A stretch of DNA of 64,000 bases from Carex sylvatica (taxonomy: Eukaryota > Streptophyta > Magnoliopsida > Poales > Cyperaceae), in contig CAXKVR010000318.1 of assembly GCA_964058845.1 (NCBI GenBank), positions 1 to 64,000 on the forward strand, written 5' to 3'. Positions 33,336-45,535 of the stretch are shown here, piece by piece. The notes beneath the pieces were generated by a model. The model did no database searches, was not told the DNA's origin, and saw only the letters and a list, made by a program, of their open reading frames with translations. Numbering within the stretch: position 1 is the first letter of the stretch; the number at the start of each line of letters is the position of its first letter. Made by a program: the position numbers and the translations under genes.

Positions 33336-33979
33336 CCATCACCATCTGGAAATGTTATTAGTCTCCAAAAAAGCTAACAATAAATAATAGACTAATAGTA
33401 ACAAACTAAATTATAAAAAAAATGAAGTTATGGGTGCTGCATCCAGCAATTAAAATGAAGTTATAGGTACTAACTTTCCTAAAATTACAACGATGTTATA
33501 AAAAAATCTTCTAAAAAATATCATAATTATTGTTAATTTAAAATGAGTGATATCGCCTACAATGGCATTAAGTTTCTAAAGCTTGTGCCGTTGGACAATA
33601 AAAAATTATCAGTGTTTTAGTTTTCTATATGGAAAATTCTTTCTCCATCTACCTGTTTCCTGGATGCATGCATGACAAAGCTAGTGATCCCCCTGAGATA
33701 TTTTGTATTTTTAATTTATTCTTCCTCTGTTCCCACCTCTCCCCACAAAAGAAACCATGCATGGAATGAAAGGACATGCATGCAAGATAGTGCTTCGAAT
33801 ATTCAGCAAGCCAGTAAGGTATGAATCAAACAGTAATACAAGAGAATGAACCATATCCGCATTCTAAGAATTCGAAATGGAAAATAAATTAAAATTTTCA
33901 TTCTTAGTCTTTTCTTCTTTGTTGAAGTGGTGGTTATTACTATCACTTGATAGAAACAATTGACATTGGTTCTTCATAT
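33336..33979. other. Intergenic, AT-rich
   Basis: I see nothing with coding or structural character here. Confidence 0.5.
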
Positions 33980-34168
33980 GAATGTGTATTCTCTGCATTA
34001 ACTCAAAAGAAAATCTTTTGAGTTAATGAATCTCAACTGTTTGACAATTCAGCTCCTGTCTATAACATTGAGGATCTTTTATATTAGTGCGAATCTTAAA
34101 ATAGATCGAAGGGTTGAGATGCATTAACAAAAGATTCCCTTTTGAGTTAATGCAGAGGATACGAATTC
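33980..34168. mobile_element. GAATTC-end MITE (189 bp)
   Basis: GAATGTGTATTCTCTGCATT is mirrored by AATGCAGAGGATACGAATTC, with AACTCAAAAG mirrored inside. It is closely related to 32855-33067 and 36901-37118. The flanks are not clear duplicates. Confidence 0.75.
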
Positions 34169-34222
34169 GGTTCAGATTATAGTCTGGTTTTGTACTACCA
34201 CTCCGTACTCTTTGGGATAAAG

Positions 34223-34378
34223 TGTATGTATAGTGTATGGGGATAGGTAGTTACAGCTGGTTCTACCCATGCTCTTATATATAGAAATGGAATCCCCTAC
34301 ACTATTAGTTGGCTGTAATTTTCTTTCATCATAATAAAAACTTTGGCATTCTCTGCCAATTCATTCAAAAAAAAAAAA
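34223..34378 (+). mobile_element. SINE-like retroposon with 10-bp target duplication and poly(A) tail (156 bp)
   Basis: The flanks TGGGATAAAG (34213-34222 and 34379-34388) are identical. The element ends in A12. Near its start are TAGTGTATGGGG (A-box-like, 34231-34242) and GGTTCTACCC (B-box-like, 34259-34268), spaced as in a tRNA-derived pol III promoter. It encodes nothing and would depend on a LINE for movement. Confidence 0.75.
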
Positions 34379-34883
34379 TGGGATAAAGGAAGGTTAACCT
34401 ATATAGAAATTTGTCCAGAATTTTACTTGGATTTTGACTCATCTCCAACTGTGTATTAGCTAATTTCTCTCTAGGGAAAATGATTCTATATGTTTACAGT
34501 TTTCAGTTTTCTATTATTATTTTGTTGGTATATAAATTGCAAAACATGTGTTTTTTTTAAGATAAAATCAGAATTAAAAGTATATATTTTTATATTTATA
34601 GGTTGTTTTCATTAGTATTCTTTTTCTTTGTGCTATTTGAACTCCCTCTAGCTTTTATATTGGTACCTTTTTTTTTTTTTGTTTACTTTACATTCCACCA
34701 TAGCTACTTGGTATTAAATTATTTAAAGTTGTCGCCATTCTAGTTTTCATTTGTTGCTTCAATATAAATATGTATCAAATAATCATATTTATTTTCGTAT
34801 TATTAACTTAATTCTCTTAAAACTAGAAAACAAGTATTAAACATTGGTGAGACTGACAAAATACTATTTTTACGAAAAAGCTA

Positions 34884-35769
34884 GGGGAAATTGGTTATTT
34901 GCCACTCCAAAATCTTCAAATTAGAAAAATACCACTCCAAAATTAGAATTCATCAAAATGCCACTTTAAACTTAGAAAATTTAGAATTTTGCCACTCTAA
35001 ATTATTAATGACAAAATTACCCTCCCATCTCTTCTCTATTTTTTTCTTCTCCTCCGCCTCCCTGGTGGTTCTCTTTGCTTGCTTGTGATCAGTTTTGGTG
35101 TCTCTCAGTGCTAAATTGGTGGTGTGTTGATCCTTTCTGACGGCCGTGAGGCGAGGCGATATCCTTGGAACCGGTCGGTTTTACTATCCTCCCTTTGTGA
35201 TTGCTCTAATCGGGTAAGCTTTAGCGCCTTACCTTTTTCTGTGATGGTGCTATGAAAGATTGAATTTTTGCGGCTTGCTCGGGTTGTTGATTTTTCAAGC
35301 AAGCCAATGCACGTGGCTGTGTTGCCGTGCTCTCTGACCTATGCCTTGGCTGTGTTCTTTGCTCTCCGATTTGTTACCTGTCTGTTGTGTATGGCTGTGT
35401 TGTCTTTGTTCTGTTCTGGTTCTATTTGCCTTGACCTGTTGCTTTGCTTGTTTTGTTTGGCTGGGTGTGTTGCCCTCTGACTTGTTGCTTGCCTGTTGTG
35501 TGTAGCTGTGCTGGTTCTGTGCGGATGCTAGTTCAATGGAGGCGGAGGAGAAGAACCACCAGGGAGGCGGATGAGAAGAACCACCAAGGAGGCGGAGGAG
35601 AATAAGAAAACAGAGAAGAAGAGATGGGGAGGGTAATTTGGTCATTAATAATTTAGAGTGGCAAAATTTTGAATTTTCTAAGTTTAGAGTGGCATTTTGA
35701 TGAATTCTAATTTTAGAGTAGCATTTTTCTAATTTGAAGGTTTTGAAGTGGCAAATAACCAATTTTCCC
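34884..35769. mobile_element. Non-autonomous Mutator-like element (886 bp, perfect 9-bp duplication)
   Basis: Terminal inverted repeats of about 150-190 bp begin GGGGAAATTGGTTATTTGCC on the left and, read inverted, GGGAAAATTGGTTATTTGCC on the right. The flanks AAAAAGCTA (34875-34883 and 35770-35778) are identical. The interior (about 35040-35590) is clearly more GC-rich than the surroundings and contains two loose copies of a TGTTGTGTATGGCTGTG-like unit. It encodes no transposase. The interior could be a captured gene fragment (Pack-MULE) or the family's own internal sequence. Confidence 0.88.
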
Positions 35770-35778
35770 AAAAAGCTA

Positions 35779-36662
35779 TCGCTTTCAACTCATATTATTC
35801 TTTTAAGTAATACGTGGTGTTTTAACATGTCTTATTTTCTATTGGTTTAATTAGTATGATATTTCATACACAAATGAATGATTTATCTCATAATCTATAA
35901 CTATTTCCTGAAGACCGTAAAAAGTATCATGTGTCTTGTTTTTCCAACTAATATCAAATTGATCAAGGTATCAAAAAGATTTTTAATTATCCGAAAACTA
36001 AGTTATTTCCAACTCTATTTGCATAATACATAGGCAATAGTAATATAGAAACTAAATTCTTTTTTTTTTATCATCTCTATTACATGACATGTGCTTCTTT
36101 TTAGAATATTAATACAAACAAATGAATGAAGCTTCCATTGCATAATATGAATTGTTATTTTAACTTATCTAAAAACATAATAGTTTAAACATTAGATCTG
36201 GAGATAAGCGTCAAATGATGAGAGAATAATTACTGTGGCATGAAAAACAAAATGATGGAAAAGATTAATCTAAATTCAATTGAGTTGCAAAAACAGTCTA
36301 ATGCTATGCTGGTATTAGACAAAATGAAAATTTTGATATTTATTTATTACTGATGAGTATAATTTTATGTTAAATTTTTCTTACTAGACATTTTTTATTT
36401 GGCCACATTATATTATTTAGTATTGGATTTATTAAAAATTACTGTTTATTAGTTTGTTTGGTTAATTTTTTATCATTTGTTAAAACTCAGTTTTATATGA
36501 TTCGATTATCCTCCAATATGTTAATTTTTCCAAGAAAAATTCCAATCTGCCTCTACAAAATTTGATGTATAATCATTAGAGATCTCATACTTTTTTTTTC
36601 TTCTCTTCCATTTTGTCAAACTTTAACGGAAAGAGCTATGTTTTTCACAATTAATGCGAAAA

Positions 36663-36702
<40 letters not shown>

Positions 36703-36900
36703 TAGGGTCACAGGAACTGCATGGGCTGGGCCGAAAACTAAACATGGCATCGTTTAAATTGTGAGGCATGGAACATATGCATGCATGGATGTTCTGTGCC
36801 AGTATCTAACGGCTTTATGCATCATCAGTCATCATCACTTCTCTCTTTGTAATGGTTGTTAGCCTCCCCATTGCGTGAATATCATATGCATAGTATGGTG
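35779..36900. other. Intergenic, AT-rich, with a (TA)n microsatellite
   Basis: No gene. A TA dinucleotide run of about 30 bp lies at 36668-36699. Confidence 0.55.
36668..36699. repeat. (TA)n microsatellite
   Basis: Uninterrupted alternating TA of about 16 units. Confidence 0.9.
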
Positions 36901-37118
36901 GAGTCCGCATCGTCTACATTAACTCCCATGAGCATCTTTTGAGTTAATGGATATCAGCGTCTGATTTTAAATAAAGTACATCCGATCCTCACTTAAAATG
37001 TAGGGAGCCTCCATTATTAATACATATTTAATTCGCACGAATTTTAAAGTTGATTGAATGATTCAGATACATTAACTCAAAAGATTTCAAAATAAGTTAA
37101 TGCAGAGGATACGAATTC
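36901..37118. mobile_element. GAATTC-end MITE (218 bp, degenerate 9-bp duplication)
   Basis: GAGTCCGCATCGTCTACATT is mirrored by AATGCAGAGGATACGAATTC. The flanks AGTATGGTG (36892-36900) and AGCATGGTC (37119-37127) match at 7 of 9. It belongs to the same family as 32855-33067 and 33980-34168. Confidence 0.78.
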
Positions 37119-37291
37119 AGCATGGTCGTGGCGCATGTGAAATAAAAATTTCTTCAAATTAATAAATTACAGATGAAGGAAAATTAATCAAGTATTAATT
37201 GGGGGAGTTGGACTTTGATATGACACCGAATTACGCCTTCATATTTCTTGATAAAGTTCTCTTCATTTTATTATGAACATATAAAGATGAT

Positions 37292-37683
37292 GAGGAGGGT
37301 TAAAATGCACTCTCCCTTTTGTGCTTCTCACGTGCACTCTTTTCTTATATTTTTATTTTCAAAGTTCAAATAATCAATTTGAATCTTTTAACGTATTTTT
37401 CATATTAAAATGTGCTTGGAGACCAAAATTTTTACTATATTTTCAGAATTTTTTATTAAACTAAACAATAATAAAAAATTCATCTCTATTACATGATGAT
37501 TTTCAAAAATTCTGAAAAAATAGTAAAAATTTTCCAAAAAATGTAAAATTTGGTCTCCAAGCACATTTTAATATGAAGAACACGTTGGAAGATTCGAATC
37601 AACTATTTAAACTTTAAAAATAAAGATATGAGGGGAGGATGCACGTTAGAAGCACAAAAGGATAGTGCATTTTAACCCTCCTC
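37292..37683. mobile_element. Foldback element, copy 4 (392 bp, perfect 9-bp target duplication)
   Basis: The end GAGGAGGGTTAAAATGCACT is mirrored by GTGCATTTTAACCCTCCTC. The core TGTGCTTGGAGACCAAA is mirrored as TTTGGTCTCCAAGCACA. The flanks AAAGATGAT (37283-37291 and 37684-37692) are identical. Its sub-terminal arm (TTTTGTGCTTCTCACGTGCA) is unlike that of the other copies. Confidence 0.92.
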
Positions 37684-37692
37684 AAAGATGAT

Positions 37693-39219
37693 TGAGTTTT
37701 TAAATTTATTAATTATGTCACATCACACGTTTTTAGCCATTCAGTATTATTTATCTCACTTCATTTATCATGATCGGATTACTCTTTTGTTTTAATTTAT
37801 GTTTTTTCTCATTGTTTAATAAAATATGTTTGACGTGTCAAGGAACTTTTGATATAATAAAACTCTTTTGTGTTTTTTGTTTTTGTTTTTGTAGAAATCT
37901 GTGCACAACTTATTGTGTTATTTTGCATATACATGTTTTAATGTTTTTCATAAAGGCAGTTATTTATGTTCAAAATTTACTGAATGTAAAATTTTATATA
38001 TACAAATTATCATTTTTTTTTTAATAAATAATTTTATATGGTGGTCTCTATCAAGTTTTTGAGAAATAGAGACACCATAAAAGCTTATGTGTAGAGTAGA
38101 AGGATAATTTTATATGTTGGTGTTAGCTTCAACCAAATTGTTAAGTGCTGATTAAAATTTAAAAAAAATGAGATTTGAAAGAAGAAATATGATACTTTCA
38201 CTTTTTGAATAATTCTAACTTACATTCAACATTTATGTTACATCTAACCCTATGGTACATATATTAAAAAAAACATTAAAATTAAAATAGTAGATTGTTA
38301 TTAGTTATTTAGATAGGATGAGTATCAAATTTGAGTTGATTTGAAAGACGTTTAGTCATGTATCAAATAATTTAAAATATTTAATGATAAAGTTTATAAT
38401 GATTTTATGATGAATGACCAGTCAAATTCTACATAAGTATAAATTTGATATATTAAGAACACATTTGTAATTTCAATTTTCAAATATATATAACATAAGT
38501 TGGATGTTCCATAAAAATTTGATGTATCCTAAAATTGTTTTTATATTCTTAACATTAACTTTACAATTTTGAAATCTCAGAAAGCATGAGCAATATTCTG
38601 CCTATTTGTATGGTCTATGATGGATTTACACTGGTTAATTTCATTGGTAAAAAATATATAATAGTGATAAAATAGTGCTTCTTAGAAGGTATGATATGTT
38701 AGTTAGCAGTAGTGAAATCCTTGTTGATAATAATAAAATAATAAGCACAATTGGGAAAAGAACCAGTCTTTGGTATAGTAGGAAAGATACATAATATCTT
38801 ATCTAGAAGGTCATGAGTTCGAAACTCAAATGAAAGAAATTATTTGTTATAATAACAAGAGTATTAAATAGTTAGGTGACTTAACCTCCAATTTTTACTC
38901 AACAAATAAGAACAACCAAGAAAAGACCTAACCAATTCAAAGAGATGTTAACACATAGTATAATAATAAGAGCTACCGAGTGGGGGCACTCCGATGAGTT
39001 TTGATCTGATGTCTGATCGGAGTCGTCCGATCAGTATTAAAACTATAATTTCTAAAAAGTACAACTCAAATTTTAAAGTTATATGCGTGAATCTTTATGC
39101 AAAACGAATGGTTCTGACCTAACATCAAACTGATTGAATTTGATATAATACCCATCAAATTGCCCATAATTCCTAAAAGGCTACTTATAAAATAAATATA
39201 CAGTGGAGAAAATTTTATA
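37693..39219. other. Intergenic DNA, AT-rich
   Basis: Contains a SINE-family copy (38766-38905). The frame at 37770-38024 is low-complexity and hydrophobic with no domain. No other feature. Confidence 0.5.
38766..38905 (+). mobile_element. SINE-family copy with tRNA-like promoter boxes
   Basis: TTTGGTATAGTAGGAAAGAT (A-box region) and GGTCATGAGTTCGAAAC (B box) are spaced as in a tRNA gene. The 3' part TATTAAATAGTTAGGTGACT then AACCTCCAATTTTTAC matches the copies at 11725-11840 and 18933-19046. Flanks are only loosely similar (AAGAACCA / AAGAACAA). Confidence 0.65.
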
Positions 39220-39228
39220 TATTATACG

Positions 39229-40195
39229 CCGACATTTTTATTTTTACCCAAAAAAAAAATTATTTTATTAAAAATAACCAAGATTTAAAAATAATTTTAA
39301 AAATACTCAACCCGTGGAAATTTTCCACGAGCCAGAAATTTTTTTTTTTTTTTTTTTTTTTACAAAAACAGAAATTTATATTTACTTTTTATTTTTTTAT
39401 GAAAATATTAGAAATGTTGGATATATTTTTTTGAAAATAGATGGAATACAATACAATTTGATTTATTAGAAAGATTGTAACAAATAATCCGATCAATATT
39501 TTTCAAGCCGGATTTTTCGCGGCTGTAAGAAAAATTAATATATTTCATTATGTGTTCTTGTAAAAAAATAAAAATGCATGAATTCTGAGTTATTGATCCC
39601 GGTTCAAAAGTCACTTCTAGGTAATATAGAAATTATTGTGATCCTTCTAGTACATTTAATTTATAAAAAGTTGTATCTATTTTGAGAATTTTTTTTGAAT
39701 AATAATCATTAAATAACTTAAAGTTTTTATTTTTTTTAAAAATAGATACAACTTTTTATAAATTAAATGTACTAGAAGGATCACAATAATTTCTATATTA
39801 TCTAGAAGTGACTTTTGAACCGGGATCAATAACTCAGAATTCATGCATTTTTATTTTTTTACAAGAACACATAATGAAATATATTAATTTTTCTTACAGC
39901 CGCAAAAAATCCGGCTTGAAAAATATTGATCGGATTATTTGTTACAATCTTTCTAATAAATCAAATTGTATTGTATTCCATCTATTTTCAAAAAAATATT
40001 TCCAACATTTCTAATATTTTCATAAAAAAATAAAAAGTAAATATAAATTTCTGTTTTTGTAAAAAATAAAATAAAAATAAAAAAAAATTCTGGCTCGTGG
40101 AAAAATTTCACGGGTTGGGTATTTTTAAAATTATTTTTAAATCTTGGTTATTTTTAATAAAATAAATTTTTTTTGGGTAAAAATAAAAATGTCGG
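39229..40195. mobile_element. 967-bp near-perfect palindromic element (perfect 9-bp target duplication)
   Basis: Two arms of about 460 bp (39229-39690 and 39737-40195) are inverted copies of each other with few differences around a short AT-rich centre. The ends are CCGACATTTTTATTTTTACC and its mirror GGTAAAAATAAAAATGTCGG. The flanks TATTATACG (39220-39228 and 40196-40204) are identical. Mirrored 68-residue frames in the two arms begin with GTG and are a by-product of symmetry. It is a Mutator-like foldback element without a gene. The very high arm identity implies youth or ongoing arm homogenisation. Confidence 0.9.
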
Positions 40196-40204
40196 TATTA
40201 TACG

Positions 40205-40896
40205 GGAGATTAACAGCAGTGTTAATTAGAAATAATTTTTTTCCCACTATGAATATAATTCCAAAACACCACCAATTGTGCTATCTAATTAGTTCACATT
40301 CAAAAGTGAATCTTCACACATGATACAGAGAATGCAAATCTAATCACAGGCTAAAGTTGTTGAGAGAGTATCTAAACAAATCTCTCTTTGATTTGAAAGA
40401 TAAAAAATAAAAAATAAAAAATAAAAAATAAAAATTTAAAAACAGAGCAGGCCGGTGGTTAACTAACAAAATTTTGTTTAACACAAAACAGCAGGATAAG
40501 GATGTATTTTAAACAGAAGCACTAAAATAAAGCACAAAAGAGTCAAAAGGGATATTATTTCATCTAGAAAACAATTAATGGTTCTGATTAGTACTTGGCA
40601 GTATCAAATAAAATACATTTTATTTGTGTACTTGGCCACAGAGAAAGCGACACAAAACTGATACTCACCTATACAAATTTATAATTTGTATTATAAAACA
40701 GCCAATAACATTCATTCTCTAGCAATTGTGTAACCGTGTCACAATGTGCATCCAATTAAATCAAATTTCAATTGTGTTATTTATTCTAAAAATTATTTAT
40801 AGGTACATGTGGTTATCTTCTTAACAGCAGGGGGACCTAAGATCAGTCAATTTTTTAAAATAAAAATATATTATTCTTAAAAGGGCATAATAATTT
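40205..40896. other. Intergenic, AT-rich, with an (ATAAAAA)n tract
   Basis: A short tandem tract of TAAAAAA units lies at about 40400-40434. No gene is visible. Confidence 0.55.
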
Positions 40897-41265
40897 GAGG
40901 AGGTATCACTTGCGTCTTTTTTTTTGGTGACACCGAATTATACTCTACATTTTAAAAGTTTTCAAAATTTTAATAGTCAATCCAAACCGTTCAACATGAT
41001 AGATATATTAAAATGTACTTGCAGATCAAATTTTATTTTATTTTAATTTTATTTTAATATTTATTAAGTATTTTAGAACATTGTTTTTTTTTATGTAAAA
41101 TACTTAATAAATTAAAAAAAATAAAAAAAAAGTAAAATTTGATCTATAAGCACATTTTAATATATCCATCATGTTAAACAGTTTGAATCGACTGATTAGA
41201 CTTTAAAATATAGAGTGTAATCCGTTATCATCAAGAAAGATGTAAGTGGAGCCCTCTCTCTCCTC
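40897..41265. mobile_element. Foldback element, copy 5 (369 bp)
   Basis: GAGGAGGTATCACTTGCGTC on the left and CTCTCTCCTC on the right form diverged ends. The inner core TACTTGCAGATCAAATTTTA is mirrored as AAAATTTGATCTATAAGCAC. The flanks TAATAATTT and TTATTATTT (41266-41274) match at 7 of 9. It shares TTTTTTTTGGTGACACCGAA with copy 2. Confidence 0.8.
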
Positions 41266-42654
41266 TTATTATTTTGCTACCCGCATCAGTTTTCATCTCG
41301 ATTTTGGTGGACTTTAAGATTAAAATACTGGCAATTGCACCATCAATATTTGACAATTAATTACAAATTACAAAACCAATCAATATTAGGTTCTTAGCTA
41401 TCTTATTGAAATTTAGTTCTACAAATTTATTGCATTCAAGCATTCTAGAGATAATATCTGGATTGTTTCATCCAACGGCCGAGATTGGTTCAAAGGCTTG
41501 TTGAATATTGCAATAATTAATTAAGATAATGAAGTCCAAAATACCGCCTTCATGTCTGACTAATTATCGGCAGTGGGGTCCAGATTGTAAGACATACAAC
41601 GCATCAAGTTTTGCACTTCTCTCCATTATAGCTGGCTAGATAATAAAGAGAGCGCAATTTTTGTTCATATTTTTAGAAATTCTAAAATCAATTTGTCAAA
41701 AACAAGATTGATTTTTTTTTTTTCAAAAATAGGTGAAACTATATCAATAATTTATTCTCATTGCGGAGAGATCAATGGAACCGAACTAATAGTTCAAACT
41801 CAATACTTTTCGTAAGTTGCAACGTGCCTTCGTCACAAAAAATTTGAAAAAAAGTAAGACAACCATTGATTTAGTCTTACTAGAGACTGTGAAATTCACG
41901 GGTCCTCTCATCTCCTTCCTTTTCTATCTTCTATCTGGGTCTCTATTGAGAAGAGACCAATGGTACTGAATTAATAGTTTGATCCTATTGTTTTTTCACA
42001 CTATAAATTTCTGCAAATTAAGAGACCGAACCAGTGATTTAGTCTCATTGGTATCTCCCTAATGAAATTGTATCATTTATACAGATCAATCTATTTATCA
42101 TAAAAAATAATAATCACTATTGTTTCTGACAAATTATTTATTAATTTCTAAAAATAAAAATATGGAGACAGTGCGTCAGATTAAGTTCCAATTTAAAAAA
42201 AAAAACGTAACTTTAAGCTAAAATAATGTATTAATTTATTGAAATAAAGTTCAGAAAACTGACAAGTGCCTCATTATTGAGGTACTGGCATGGAGGTGTC
42301 GCTTTCTATATATTCGGAGCAAATGTTTGCTCTTATGTACTGTACACAAAGCCAAACACATCATCAACTTGGGATCCAAGTTTTATATCATAATAATAGT
42401 AATTAACATTGAAACAAATTGCATTAGAAAATTTTGTAATGCATGGCTAGAGGAGGCTCCAAGCTAGACTATGTTGCTCAATACTTAGTCTACACATCTC
42501 TCTAGCTAGCTGGCACGGCTATTCTCCTTTCTTCTCCAACTTGCCATGTGAGGTTTTTAATTTATCCATTCAAATAAAAATGGACAAATCCATTTGCACT
42601 GAAAATATTTCTATGCACAACATAATACATGCATATTGGTGAGTAGAACTATAG
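41266..42654. other. Intergenic DNA
   Basis: AT-rich, no gene that I can support. Confidence 0.5.
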
Positions 42655-43035
42655 GGTGTTATTAAGCTTATCAAGAAACTTAGCAAACTTAATTAAAAAA
42701 TCTATCCTGTTGATTTCAAATGATGAATCTATATCATTAAAATTGATCTACTTCACAAATGATATGTTTACATGTCAAATTTATAAACTTTCGAATTACT
42801 TTAACATGAAGTCAAGAGGTTAAAAAAAAGAAGTTTACAAGTTAATTTTAATGAATTTATTTTTCATTATTTTTTACCACTGACTTTATACTAAATTAAT
42901 TAAAAAATCATAAATTTGACATATAAATTCATCACTTGTAAAGTAGACTGGTTTCAATGGTTTGAATTTATCATTTAAAGTCAATCTGATAAATAATTGG
43001 ATTAAGCTCACAAAAGAGCTTGGCGAGCTTAAGAT
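42655..43035. repeat. Old, diverged inverted repeat (decayed MITE)
   Basis: AAGCTTATCAAGAAACTTAG through TTTACATGTCAAATTTAT on the left resembles the reverse complement of about 42908-43035 (ATAAATTTGACATATAAATT reversed, ending at GAGCTTGGCGAGCTTAAG). Many mismatches indicate an old element. Ends and duplication are not defined. Confidence 0.5.
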
Positions 43036-44585
43036 CGAACAGTCTAGTTCTACTCGGTACAATAATTGATGAAAATTAATATGCATTCAATCTATAAAAA
43101 TGTCAACATGCCTACACCAACACAACAACAACAATAATTATTGTTACTATTATAATTATTATTATTTATATTATTTATGTTGATTTTAAATAACTATATA
43201 TTGTCAAGTTCATAAATTGTGATGAACCCACATTCTCTTTTCTTTTTCTTTTTTGTTTGTTTGAAATTCAGGTAGCGACTACCAGGTGGAACATACATTC
43301 TCAAAGAATCTCTATTATATGATATGATCAATTTTATCCGGAAAAAAAATGCTGATAAGATCCAATTAGTCCACTCAAGATCAAATTTTGGAGGAAAAAA
43401 AACACTCGTTAATCTTGTGTAAGCTAAAAGAATAAGAGTTCTAGAAGAAAAAAAAAATGAATTTCTTGCTCTCAATATGCTTGAAAACAGAATCAAGTAA
43501 CAAAAATATCAACTTATAAATATTTACAAATTTTGCTACAGAATCAAAACAAATTATAGAACATCTACCATATTTTTGCTTCAAAAAATATATTTTTGGA
43601 CATCTACCATACGAATATACGATCCCAAATGGAGAACCTCTCTCCAGTCCTGTGGAAATGGAGAGGATCTTGTACGCAATACGTCACCTGAAATTGTACT
43701 TGAAGAAAAGAGTTGTCATAAAAATTTAAAATTTGAGCACTCTTTCTTAAATTCAATTTTATTAATTTGGAATTAGTCACCTATCAAACAAATCCTCCCT
43801 TCCAGTGTCTCTAACTGCCGAAAGAATTATTTTAATTGTAAAATATAAACAACTTAGTTGCCTCTTTGATTCCGCACAACGGGTCAAAAGACCCATTACA
43901 ATAAATGGGACCCACCATGCACGATGTACCATTAATTATATCAAATTAATTAGTTTAAAAGCCGGGTCGCTTTATAAGCAAATGATATTTTCCAGTTGAG
44001 ATGTAGAAATAATTACTAGTTTAGAAGCCAATTAAAACATAATCATGTGCTGCGTATTTTCTTGGTTTTTTTATCCTACAATAATGGCGACACAACATGT
44101 CCCTTGCTAAAGAAACATGCATGATTTGCTCATCAATACGCTAATTAATTATTAGCCTATTTAATTAATTAACTGATCATTACTTTCGCAAGTGAAAAGC
44201 AATTAATGCACTATTAGAAAGAATAGTATATCACTATATGCATGCCGATCGAATGCAAAATGGCACTGAAAATTATAGAGATATTGTACTTAGATTAATA
44301 TTACAAATTTTAACATTTTAGAATAACGGATCTTACCTTAAAAATGCATCACATGGATAATAAAATACCTATATGACGTGTTAATATAAAGAGGCATGCG
44401 GTTTCAGAAATTTTGTCAGAGATGGGAAAAAAAAAAGTTTACCAGTAATTGTTGGCCTGCGAAAAAAAATGAATGGCGCTTCGAAAATCATTCTATTCAT
44501 TCTATTTAGATCATCTTCAATCATTTTTTTTTTCTATTTAATTCCTCTTATTTACGGAGTCAAGGCGTTCCTTGGTACTTGCCAT
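43036..44585. other. Intergenic DNA
   Basis: AT-rich. A segment at 43628-43672 (CTCTCTCCAGTCCTGTGGAA, then ATGGAGAGGA) resembles the short repeat at 53930-53990. No gene. Confidence 0.45.
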
Positions 44586-44589
44586 CAAG

Positions 44590-45535
44590 GAAACCAATTT
44601 TTTTTTTAGAAAAATGGAGATCTAGCCTCTATTTTGATTGAAGAATGAATAGTTACATGAGTCATGTTACACATCATATCTTGAAAGGTAAATAACAGAA
44701 ATTAAATACAAAAGAGGATTGCTCAAGATGAGCTCTCCCTAGCCGTAATTAACTGATGTAAATCAGATGTAATTGCAAAAAGTAAAGGGGCTTTGTAGTT
44801 CTATATCCTATCTTCTTCCTCTCTTTTTTTGAAAATCTTAATAGTAGCTACTAAGTACTGATTACATTTTAGTATCCAACAAAGATATCGCACCCTTCAA
44901 TACATGAAGCAAAACCTAATGACTATACTGCAAATTTCTACTTCAAATTTCTACTGTAAGATCTTGTCAGCTAGCAACGCAGGAGGCATGAGTTTACTGC
45001 AGAATATATATCTTCTCGTTCCATTGCTTCCATAACATCCATAATGCACACATAAACCTTGATGTCAAATTATTTTTTCTGACAGCCTTTGGGAGACTTT
45101 CTTTTGATCTGTCCATGTGTCACCTATTGTCTCTTTTGGGATCATGAGCTTGAAGCCCAAGTGGATATCCAAGTATCTCCAGACCCGCTGAGCATATGTA
45201 CATGACAAGAATAGGTGCTCAGCTGTCTCCAAGTCACATGTGTCACACATTACACATCTCCTTAATTTCGCAGTTTATAAACCTTCTTACCATGACCTCG
45301 TGTGTCAGCACCTTGTCCTGCATCAACAGTACAGTAAAAATTCTGACCTTGGAGGGAGTATTGCTGGTCCAGATCTCATGATACTGGCATCTAATTCGCC
45401 CTCTATACAACATGGTTTTATAGGACTCGCTGTGAATAAACCCGAGTTTGTCCACCTCCATTTCAATTCATCCCTTGTATCTGAGAATATATGTGGGCTC
45501 ATCGGTTCACAAGTTGTAAACAATATTTCTCGTTA
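44590..45535 (-). mobile_element. LINE 3' fragment (zf-RVT region), 5'-truncated and frameshifted
   Basis: On the minus strand, about 45523-45243 encodes SGLFTASPIK and, in another frame, IWTSNTPSKVRIFTVLLMQD and VLTHEVMVRRFINCEI. Then 45250-45065 encodes MCDTCDLETAEHLFLSCTYA and VWRYLDIHLG. This is the reverse-transcriptase zinc-binding domain at the end of plant LINE ORF2. At least one frameshift separates the pieces. A T-run on the plus strand at 44598-44607 is the LINE poly(A) tail. Everything upstream of the zf-RVT domain is missing, as usual for 5'-truncated LINEs. Confidence 0.8.

Noticed and set aside
34891..35771. Frames of 63-158 residues in the 886-bp element
   Set aside because: They run through the terminal inverted repeats, resemble each other because the ends are mirrored, and carry no transposase or other domain.
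39408..40014. Two almost identical 68-residue frames (39408-39614 minus, 39808-40014 plus)
   Set aside because: Both start with GTG, lie in the two arms of the palindrome and mirror each other; their similarity follows from the DNA symmetry.
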